A stretch of 64,000 nucleotides of DNA from Durusdinium trenchii (lineage: Eukaryota; Sar; Dinophyceae; Suessiales; Symbiodiniaceae): positions 3,914,984 through 3,978,983 of the forward strand of contig CAXAMN010021361.1 of the NCBI GenBank assembly GCA_963970005.1, given 5' to 3'. A program made the position numbers and the translations under genes. Below the pieces are notes generated by a model. The model made no database searches and was not told the DNA's origin. It was given only the letters and a program-made list of their open reading frames with translations. Positions 21,086-30,300 of this stretch are shown here, one piece after another (the stretch's first letter is position 1; every line of letters begins with the position of its first letter).

Positions 21086-24063
21086 TTTCCACATTCTACA
21101 TCTCTTGACCCCACAGAGTTGAAATCGCTTCGTTCACCACCGACAGTCCACCCCAAACAAAACACGCCGCAAGGAAACGCACTCGCCGCCCGAGGACGCG
21201 GCCTCCGTCTGAAATTCCGTCTCCTTAGGAGTTGCAAATGAGACACCTAAACAAAGAACTTGTTCCAGCCCTGTGACTGACACACTGTAACATCAATGGT
21301 TTTTCACAACACCCAAAAAGGACAGCGTTGGACTCCTCCCAAGACACCACAGGCATATCGACAAGGCGCCTGTCATTTTCCAAAACGCCTGACCCGGTGA
21401 GACCAAACACCGACCGCCGACCCTTTCGACAGACCCCTTTGAGAGCGAAGCCTGACGAAGCCTGGACCCCGGTGGGGTCCGTGAAACCGGGGGTTGGTGT
21501 GCACCCGTTGTGTTCACCCGCTAGGGTGAATCGATCCTCTTTTGAGACCAACCCACTTCTGGTTGCACAGAAAATGCCTTTGACCCTCGGATCACCATCA
21601 TGAAGATCTGTTGGTTCCATATGTCGGCATAGACATAGGACCGACCTTACAAAACACATCAAAACACATTCCATCAGCAGCTAATTGCACACATGCCACT
21701 GCTACTAGGCTACACCCAAACTGGCATCTCTTTCTGCTGATAGAGTCAATAGAGTCAAGGATGCTCTCATCTTCCAAACCTGCAACTTCAAATAAATCAG
21801 TGATTTCAGACCTCACTCTTTCTGTGGAGCCTCGTATACCCTCGTATACCTCACATAGACCACACCTTGCACGATCTCTTTTGGCGGCATCTCTGTTGCG
21901 GTGCAATCTTTTCTTACTGTCAACCCCCAAAGAAGAAACAAACATGAAAAACAAGCATAAAGATCGGATTCACTGTTAAGAGCAAATGGCTCATTTCATC
22001 GACCATCAATCATGGGTGACAAGCAATTCCATCAAATTCCCCTCTGTTTTACTTCCGTCACATCACGTCCCCATCTCGGTTCCCCAATTCCATCTCCACA
22101 TGCGCGGACCAGTCTCTGAATCCTCCATCGCAGCGCCCGAGGCGCCCGAGGCCGCCGAGCCCAGCTCATCGTAGTGGTCGCTCGGCATGGCGGTGAAGCG
22201 GACGCGGTGAAGCGCGGTGAAGAGACGGGCGATCTGGACACCTGAAACGCTCCAGTCGTGGGTCGACTTGGGAAGGTGTAGAACTATTTCTGGTCTCGCA
22301 TGGTCGCTGAAAACGCTGGAGCCAGAATCGAGGTAGTAACATGAGCGACGAGGCCTCACAGGTTAGAGATATGTTCATGCTAAATTAAACTCCTCGCAAA
22401 ACATCACAAAATCATACGAAGCCCATGTATTGGGGGGTGCCCTTGGCCAGCGTTCGGTCGTGTTCAGTAGCAGCGGCCCATCTGATTTTTACGCAGGAAT
22501 CAGCCCACTTCATCACCTGCATTTGCATGCCACCCAAACACCTTTGGACCCTCCATAGCAGGGGTCTCGACCCTCAGAACCCTTTCCAATTGAACATCTG
22601 GATTCTGAGGGCATGATGAATCTTAAAGGTCAGAGTATGGCTGCATGTTCCTTCAGGAACACCTCCTGGCCACGCCCATCCTGTGTGTAGACAGGCAGAA
22701 CTCTTTCACTCAGGGCCCCTGTACCCTGAAGGTCTCCAAAGGTCCCTGCAAGTCTGTTAGTTGGGACCTTTTCGGACCCCAGATTCGCCCATGGATGGTC
22801 AGCATGTCTGATCGAAACTGGCACCGATCAGCTGATCTGTGCATGGATGGTCGCTTGGGAATCAAGCTACGAGTAGGAAATAGCTGAAATAGGTTCCCCC
22901 TATTATCTGGGCAAAGTGCAGCAACCTCAGAACTGCCTCATCCTCTGGACTTCACAAAATGCTCCCAACCCCAAAGTCGGCCGCCTGTCGCTCCTGTCAC
23001 AAAGAAACAGACTGATTTTCTGAGTCAAATCCTGCTAACCTCTCATCCGATGTGTTTCTTTCCAAGCTTGAAACCTTTCCCACTTTGAAGGTGTCTTATG
23101 TTTCTTTGAGTCCCAAAGGCGAAGATCATCACCTGCAACTGACCTGCTAGTACATGGGACCTTTGCACTTCGGGTGCCGGGTGCCCAGCTGCTGAACTCC
23201 ACTCTTTCTCGCACCTCCCCCGCCGTCTGTTCTGCGTCGGTTCGGCGTCACCCGGCCGAACGGGCAGTGTTGGCCCCCTGCGAATGGAAAGGAGAGGAAC
23301 TAAACTGACATGGCTTGGGGTCTATCCTATTACCAGAGCCTCAGTGGATGATGGTTAGGCTACAGGCCGACAGTTCAAAAATATCGTGATTTGCCTTGTT
23401 TTACTGACTGTTACAGGTAAGAACGGACAGACCCAAGACATGGCAATGACTCACTTGACTCGGACGGATGTGACTGGAACCGTCGTAGCGCGATGTGCTC
23501 CCGGTCGCGCGGGTCATCGCTCCGGCGCTGGCGCTTCTCGCCACTGCCAATTAGACATGCAACAAAGGTCAGCGATTGTGCAAGGGCGCAAGAGATGGTG
23601 GAAAATCCACAGCGTTGATCCAAATTGGTTTTTGCACTGTCAGGTTCTCCCATCTAGGGTGTTGTTCTTCTCCGAAACTGTCAAGACTTGTACGCTTGGA
23701 GTGCTTCTGACGGTTAAGGCAGTGAAATCTGCCAAGATAAGCCAGATCACTCGGCAAAATCACCCCATCGGTGGTGTTTTGTATTGTCATGTTCATTTGT
23801 CCTTTGTCCGTCTACTTACATAGGTGGGTCTCCATCTTCTACAAAGCCAAGAACCGGCATCTGGGCGGGATTTCTTTGGGGCCCCATGGTGCGGCCCCTT
23901 GGTCCCCGTCATCGTCGCTTGGCCCTTCTTGGGGTGGCAGATTCGTCGCTCTCTCCCTGTAAGGCCGATGGGTCTAGGCCGATGCAGCAAAATCAGGGTG
24001 AAATCGGAAAGCCAAAAGACCATCCAATCGTGAACCCCCGACCAAATCCGCCGACCCCACACC
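21086..24063. other. Unassigned region
   Basis: Two minus-strand frames are protein-like: about 22240-22110 (VQIARLFTALHRVRF, then MPSDHYDELGSAASGASG) and 21954-21598 (118 codons; TERVRSEITDLFEVAG), which contains a direct 10-base duplication GTATACGAGG at 21835-21855. At 23345-23425 a dispersed motif also seen at 3.1 and 27.6 kb occurs. No recognised gene. Confidence 0.25.
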
Positions 24064-24094
24064 GTGGGGTGAGGCGTGACTGTCGATGTTAGCC

Positions 24095-24215
24095 GTAGGC
24101 TTAAGCCTTAGCCTTAGCACTAGGCCTTAGCCTTAGCCTTAGACTTAAGCCTTAGCCTTATCCTTAGCCTTAGACCTAGTCCTTGGCCTTAGACCTAAAC
24201 CTTACCTCCCCTACC
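24095..24215 (+). repeat. CCTTAG hexamer run, left arm
   Basis: Degenerate CCTTAG/CTTAGA hexamers. The mirror run in the right arm is CTAAGG. It resembles, but is not, a plant-type TTTAGGG telomere repeat. Confidence 0.85.
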
Positions 24216-24400
24216 CCTCCGGACCCTTGTTGCAGTGACGAAATCCGGTCCTAAAAGCTACGGAATTCTCCGGGAAAGCGACCTGATGGCGACCTGATGG
24301 TGCCCTGGATTGTCCAAGATTCTGCCATCCCAATTGATTTACATCTTGGGGCACCCTCTCGACCCGCGCGGGAAAATAAGCACGGTCCAAAATGGTCCTG

Positions 24401-24411
24401 GGCTCGAATCC
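24401..24411 (+). other. tRNA B-box-like sequence inside the fold-back element
   Basis: GGCTCGAATCC differs by one base from the B-box consensus. It sits in a possible T-arm: CCTGGG, a seven-base loop CTCGAAT, then CCCGGG (24397-24415). No A box or acceptor stem is apparent upstream, so this is not called as a tRNA. Confidence 0.3.
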
Positions 24412-24599
24412 CGGGCTGGTCGCGGCGTGGTCCCGGCCAATGCCCTTGCTTTTTCGTAGATTTTGTCACGTTTTCTGTTGGTTTATGAGATTTTCAAAGG
24501 CTTTTCTGGCATTTTCCTAGGAATGCTCTAGGCTTTGTCTAGATTTTGTTATGTTTTCGGCTGGATGCTTTTCCAAGAATTTTCTAGCGCTTCCTGGGA

Positions 24600-24987
24600 G
24601 GTACCCAAAAAGTCGACTTTTTGGGTACCTGCTGTGGTGGTGATGGGTTGGGTCACCGGGAGAAACCGATCGATTCAGCACAAGTCCGGGCGCCGAGTCG
24701 ACTTTTTGGGTACCTGCTTTGGTGGTAATGGGTTGGGTCGCCGGGAGAAACCGATCGATTCAGCACAAGTCCGGGCGCCGATACGTGTGGCATTTGAATG
24801 TACCCTAGACCATGGGCAGCGCCCTGCGGCCCCACAGGCCGCAGAACCCAACGCGTCACGGGGTACATGCAAGAGCTGACGTCCGATGGTAAATCTGGGA
24901 GGTACCCAAAAAGTCGACTTTTTGGGTACCTGCTTTGGTGGTGNNNNNNNNNNGGGAGGTACCCAAAAAGTCGACTTTTTGGGTACC
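24600..24987. repeat. Three copies of a 30-bp perfect palindrome in tandem units
   Basis: Perfect palindromes with GGTACC ends and a GTCGAC centre lie at 24600-24629, 24901-24930 and 24958-24987. A right half alone occurs at about 24699-24717, where a unit of about 85 bp (including CCGGGAGAAACCGATCGATT) is repeated. The 10-N gap at 24944-24953 is bracketed by the same 47-base sequence on both sides. Confidence 0.9.
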
Positions 24988-25409
24988 TGCTTTGGTGGTG
25001 AAGGGTTGGGTCTAAATTCTTGGGCAATGATATCCTTTTGCGCTGCTCCGTCCTAGAACCAACACGCCACATGGCGCGGACACGGGCGCCTGACAGGCAT
25101 GCGAAAATCTTACCAGAGCCTTTCACGTTACCACGGGCACTGGCCGGACCTCGTCCAGCGCAAAATCTAAACAAAGCCTAGAGCATTCCTAGGAAAATTC
25201 CAGGGCATTTGCCGGGAACACTAGAATCAAATAGGTTAACAATAGATTAATCAACTTTTGGGGAAATCTGGGAACCTAAACACAAGAGGAAGTCCTAGAA
25301 AATTCTACAACATTGGAAGAAAATCGGTTCGCAATTTTCTACGCAGACCTGGGAAATCCTACAACTCCCTTTTACAACAAACCCCGGGTCCGGAAAGGTA
25401 AAAAAGTAA

Positions 25410-25500
25410 GGTCTGAGTCTAAGTCTAAGGCTAAGGCTAAGTCTATGGCTAAGGCTAAGTCTATGGCTAAGGCTAGGCTAAGGCTAAGGCTTAAGGCTAA
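25410..25500 (+). repeat. CTAAGG hexamer run, right arm
   Basis: This is the complement of the left-arm CCTTAG run, in inverted orientation, with GTCTAAGGCTAAGGC units and ATGG variants. Confidence 0.85.
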
Positions 25501-25525
25501 CATCGACAGTCACGCCTCACCCCAC

Positions 25526-25784
25526 CTCTCTGGCTAGAGCAAGGCTAGCGCTAAGGTTCTATCCCTTGGGGGTCGGCGGCTGCAGGCGGTAGCCTGGTAA
25601 ATAAATAGAAAAAGGAATGAACCGTAAATACCCGGACTAGCCTTTTTCCCGTGTTCTATGGATCACGGTTTCCATCTATAGGCCCGGGGATTGTATGATA
25701 TTCTACATGTGCCACGTCGTGCCCTGTGCCCTATACACCCAATTGATACCCATCTCTTGAAGAAGCATCCCTTGCTCCTCCCCA
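25526..25784. other. No supported feature
   Basis: Nothing assignable is seen between the fold-back element and the plus-strand exon candidate that follows. Confidence 0.3.
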
Positions 25785-26012
25785 AGGTGGAAAGCTCAGC
25801 ACATGTTCCGCCATCCTGGGGAGGCTCTCAGGGTCCTCACCAGCCCCTGGTGAGCAAAGTTCCCAGCAACCCGTCCACGGCAGAAGGTGGCCACCTGCCA
25901 GCTTGGCAGCATGGGGAGTCGGACGACTCGAACAGGGATTGAAAGCCTGGCGAGAAAATGCAACCCTTGAGCAGTACGCCAATGAAATGCGGCAGTGCCC
26001 ACCTCTCCGGCC
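25785..26012 (+). CDS. Candidate two-exon plus-strand gene fragment
   Basis: Exon 1 (25785-25849) follows a pyrimidine-rich acceptor CTCCTCCCCAAG and ends before GTGAGC; it encodes KAQHMFRHPGEALRVLTSP. Exon 2 (25902-26012) follows CACCTGCCAG and ends before GTCGGT; it encodes LEQGLKAWRENATLEQYANE and MRQCPPLRP. The phases join in frame through a Cys codon. The implied intron is only 52 bases, unusually short for a dinoflagellate, so the pairing is uncertain. No family recognised. Confidence 0.35.
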
Positions 26013-26130
26013 AGGTCGGTTTTTTAACAAAAGTTCCATATGTTCCACGGGTTCAGTTCACAAGCGCCAACCCTATTGGAAAAAGACCTGCAAGTCCACG
26101 AGTCCATTTAGGTGATGAAAGATGCATCGA

Positions 26131-26260
26131 CACCCTAGTAGCTTCTTGCTCCTAGTAGCTTCTTGTTACTAGTAGTAAGGATGCTCCTAGTAGATCCTAG
26201 TAGTACGGCCAGGAGCCCCGCACGCAGCGTCGCTCCGTTCGTAGCGATCCCCTAGTAGCT
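26131..26260 (+). repeat. Dispersed CTAGTAGC repeat copies
   Basis: CCTAGTAGCTTCTTGCTCC and related pieces, with GCCAGGAGCCCC, scrambled relative to the 40-bp unit at 11.2 kb. Confidence 0.8.
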
Positions 26261-26959
26261 TCCATTCTCACCCATTTTGCTAACGAAAAACCAACCGTTC
26301 CGGGCTCCACCGCTCCACGGCTCGTCGCTCCACGAGGGTCGGTGGGGGGGCATCGAGTGTTTCCCAGCTTCGGAGGGTTGGTGCCGAGTCGGTGCGAGCG
26401 TTCGGCAGGAAAGAAGGAGCCCGGATGGTCTTGGAAAAGCTGGTGGTTCCGTTCCAGAAACGAGATTCGGTTGGTTGATCATTAGGCTTTTGTACTATAG
26501 TGCACGGCTCATGACAGGTCGGGGGGGACACACAGGGACGCAGTCCAGGACTGGCCAAGCTATGCCAAGCTTGGAGAGCAAAGAACGAACCGAGTTGGCT
26601 CAACATGTTCAACGTCCAGCACCTGCAACGCCCTGGTCACCCCTTCGTCGTCCCAGCTTCGTCGTCCCAGTTCCCTCCGTCCACAGCGACCTGCCTCTTC
26701 CTCCTGACGCTCTCGTGCGCGGAGTACAAAGTCTTGAGTGCTGCTGCTTAGGCGGCCTTGTACATGCGCATAGGCCTCACCAGGGCAGTGATGTGATCAC
26801 GTGTAGCATATCCACCGCCCAACAGCCACCTAGGCCCTGCCAAGTTGATGTGATCAATTCACTTGAACATCTTCACGTGCATGCTGATAGGTCTTCGACT
26901 TGGATGAACGGATCTTAAGGGTTTGGAATCCCCAATCCCAAGACTGAAGCCATCCCCAA
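26261..26959. other. Unassigned region
   Basis: A 213-codon plus frame (26277-26918) and a 110-codon minus frame overlap. Neither shows recognised motifs or clear splice support. Confidence 0.2.
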
Positions 26960-27167
26960 CTAGCGGATTAGCATGAGGTTAGCGATTCCTGTCCTGGCCC
27001 ATCTAATTTCAACACCTGTCGGACAAATCCTCCACTCTGCTTCTCGAAAATCTTGGGACATGACGAAGCTGTACAAAGCTTTTTCACATGTGTTGGTTCT
27101 TTTGATGTTCCCTTCCGCTGGGCCCAAGTCAAAATGTTGGCCGGGCAGAAGAAGCAACTCTTCCTTC
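26960..27167 (-). CDS. Candidate exon, unassigned
   Basis: The minus strand is open after an acceptor CTGTTTAG at 27168 and encodes KEELLLLPGQHFDLGPAEGN then EKALYSFVMSQDFREAEWR, a convincing protein-like composition. The 3' edge is unknown. It lies just downstream of the coiled-coil cassette exons on the same strand and could be a later exon of that gene. No family recognised. Confidence 0.38.
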
Positions 27168-27265
27168 CTAAACAGGAATCGGGAAAATGAGCAAAACAAA
27201 CAGTGTTCTGGAAGAGCTTAGAAGACTCTGCTTACAAAAACAATAAACCACGCGAGGATGCTCGC

Positions 27266-27337
27266 CTCGCTCTTGGCCGCCCGCTCTGGGGGTGCAAAGC
27301 GCCCCTTGGCAGCCTTGGCAGCACTCTGGAGTTGCTC
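27266..27337 (-). CDS. Coiled-coil cassette exon, 24 codons
   Basis: The acceptor is a strong pyrimidine run, TTTTTCTTGCACAG; the donor is GCGAGC. It encodes EQLQSAAKAAKGRFAPPERA then AKSE, phase 0 to 0. It has the best acceptor of the series. Confidence 0.55.
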
Positions 27338-30300
27338 CTGTGCAAGAAAAAGCGGTGAGAAACCATGGCCAGTGGGACCTGCCAGTAAAGAATCTTCTCA
27401 AGTAGCTCAGCTCAATGGCCTGGATGAAGGTGGCGTTGACCCTCAAACTAAACAGTATATGCAGTGTGTATATACAATAGTATTATATAAATATTATATA
27501 TGTAAATATAACAAACTATATAATTACAAAGTCCCCTTAACATTGGGTATAGTATATCATGGTATATTACATCCTATTCTCTTTAACAGTGGATGATGAC
27601 GGTTAGGTTGCAGGCCTTTCTCTAACATACTGACATAGTGGTAATTCTTTACCGGCTGGCCAACAGGTGTCACGACACCCCCCACACATGGTGCGAAGAT
27701 GTGGCTACACATGTGTCGCCCATAGGCAGCACCCGGACTCACAACTCTTGGTCTCAGGCATGTGCACACTTCTGTGTGGTGATACACGTGATCCATGCAG
27801 CGCTCCAACTCACACTCCAACTTTGCACTGGCTCATGGTCATTGGCCAGTTGGAAATGCCATGAGCCTTCCACGTGATTCCAAAGACTTTTGTGTGTGTG
27901 TGTTTGCACGCGCAAGCCCTGGATTCATTGGCAAGCTTTGGTGCTTGTTATTTGTTAAAGCACTGTGCGGAAAACTTTCTAAGTAACACGACATATTGCA
28001 AGCCGATTTGCCTATCCAGTCCAACAAAGCTATAGCTGCAAAGTAACATGACATGTTGAAAGTTGCCCATCCAGTCCAACAAATTTAAGTCATTTTGGTT
28101 AATGAGTGGTCTGATCAACCACTTGCACCTGCACTTCAACTTTATCTGCAGAGCATTTCTTTGGTCTCACTCGCCATATTTACGCTAAGCCACTTGTCTG
28201 TACCGTACCTTGTGACCACTATGGTCACTATGGACCCCTAGAGTGATTCCTATGGTCTCATTCCACTACTGGAACACCGCATGATTCCGATGGTCTCGTT
28301 CTGCATGGAAGATGGTTGTACCCGGTACCCGTTTGATTTTACCTTGGTTCCCTGCGGAGCGCCGGCCTCTGTCGTACACATATCACGAGAGTGCGCCAGT
28401 GTTATGCATACTGAGCAATCTACAAGACTGTCAAAACATGTCACGTGAGAATCCCAATTCCAACTAGCAGAACGGCTTGGTGCACATCGTTTCACACCCC
28501 TCTTGGTCAAACCAAGCCCGTTGAGCTTTCCGGACTCTGTCTTCTCCCAACCACGCCTCACAAAAGTCGGTTGCAACATGTTTGCCAACGACATGTTGCA
28601 ACCCACGTTCGCCCACTATGCCGCTAAACTCCCCCACTTCTGCCGCCCAAACCTTCCCGTCGAAGCCGCTTTTCCATCCCGCCGTCACCGCACCCGCTCC
28701 CGTTGCCCCCGTCCCCCCCGGTCGCTCCCGATGTCGCAGGAGCTGCTCGCTACGTGCGCGGAGCCGCTGCAGCTGCTCGTGGCTCAAGGGCACGGAGCTC
28801 GGTGCCTGGAGCGTCTGGGGACGCCGTGCGAAGAATCCGTCGCCCCCTCCGTCGAAGGGGTTTCGATCCCTCCAAGTGACGCACCAGACTCCGAGCTCCT
28901 GGTTTTGGGGGGATTTGACATGACATGACTTGCACACTACGATCTGTTGAACTGAAGGCCACTGTCCAGCCCAGGAACAATACATCTGTCTACTTTCGCC
29001 TTCGAATGAAAAGGGTTCAGCGGATCGGAAGGCGCCGTTTCGATGACTGTCTCAAATCGATCTGAGACACCATCCATACCATTCGTCTGCATCTTGAAAA
29101 ATCTCTGACGTCCATCGGCCACCGTTCGATATATCAAAAATAGAGGAACTCTCTTCGGGACAGTCATGGTCCACCGTTGCAGGTCATGGTGTGTGGTGTG
29201 ATCCCAAACGCCTCTCTCTCTGTCCGTCAGAAGTCCCGGTCCTAAAGGTCAGGTGAGGGACACCAGACGCAGGCGAATCGACGCCCACCGAGCGGCCAAT
29301 CATGGAACCGTTGCCTTGCCAAAACACACCGGAACTCTTTGCAAAAGAGCAGAGTATTGCAACAAAAATGCTGCATATCTCCTTCAACGTGCAACAAAAA
29401 GAAACCCCGTACGGTGCATATAATTAATGTTATATATAATATATATATATATTGTACTACGACTGCGGAGTTACAAATTGACAGTGTCATGAATCCAACT
29501 GAAGCCTTATCGCTTTGGAGCAGCACATGGAGCTCGCCTGGCGACAGAGCCCGCCCGCCGGCCTGGCTCGCCCGTTTGCTTTGCCGAAGAGCTTCCTTCT
29601 TGACTTCCCGCCACTGCTCCATGTCCTGGGTTTTACGGCGGCACTGGACATGCAAACTTTTTGAACGAGCTCCGTGTGTGAGACTCTCTTCTTGACCGTC
29701 TTGACCCACAAAACAGGGCTGTTTGGGCTCTGTTTCAGACTGTCGAACCAAGCAATGACAAACTACAAAACTCCACTTCTCAATTTGTCGCTTTGAATCT
29801 GCTGATCTTTCGCCAGATAGCTGAACGCTCAGGGGTTCTTACTTCTCAATGACTGGGTGACTGATCGGCGTTTTGCTTCACGGTACCGGCTAAGCCAGTG
29901 TAATAGTCTGAGACTTCGACACCAACGGTAGGATTGTCTATATAAGTGGATGTCTCGTTGGATCCTCTGGGTCTTCTATCCTCTTGAGACTCTTGGGTCC
30001 AATCTGCTGGAGAGCTCGTGGCCGGAAACCAAAGGGATGGAAAGGGTGCCCGCCCCCCGCTCCGCTCCGCAAAAAGGTAAACAAAGAGACGAAACATGCG
30101 CCAGCATAGTACTGTATGCATTGGTTGGTAGCTCACATGGATTGCTGTATTAATTTGAGAAATTGATAGAAATTGTATATTTAACAAATTTAGCAAAATT
30201 GGGAATGATTCCAGAGAAACCTGCAAATGCATACCCCATCCTCAACTTCCCTCAGGTCACCTAGATCACCGAGATGTCATAGTCAAGTAAACAACTTAAT

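Larger units (their letters stand above)
24064..25525. mobile_element. 1.46-kb fold-back element with long diverged inverted arms
   Basis: Its outermost 31 bases are perfect inverted repeats (24064-24094 and 25495-25525, sharing GTGGGGTGAGGCGTGACTG). Inside them lie CCTTAG hexamer runs (about 24095-24215) and their complement (about 25410-25495), then a shared CCGGACCC..TTGTTG segment. Further in is a shared TTTTCCTAGGAATGCTCTAG segment (about 24510-24530 against 25183-25203). Arms are about 450-550 bases with diverged stretches. The centre (about 24600-25010) holds tandem 85-bp units and three palindromes. No target-site duplication and no coding gene are visible, so a fold-back or non-autonomous DNA element is the likely class. 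Confidence 0.7.

Noticed and set aside
24095..24215. Telomere
   Set aside because: The unit is CCTTAG rather than TTTAGGG, it is internal, degenerate and mirrored within a fold-back element.
24390..24420. tRNA gene
   Set aside because: Only a T-arm-like piece is present; no A box, anticodon arm or acceptor stem could be placed.
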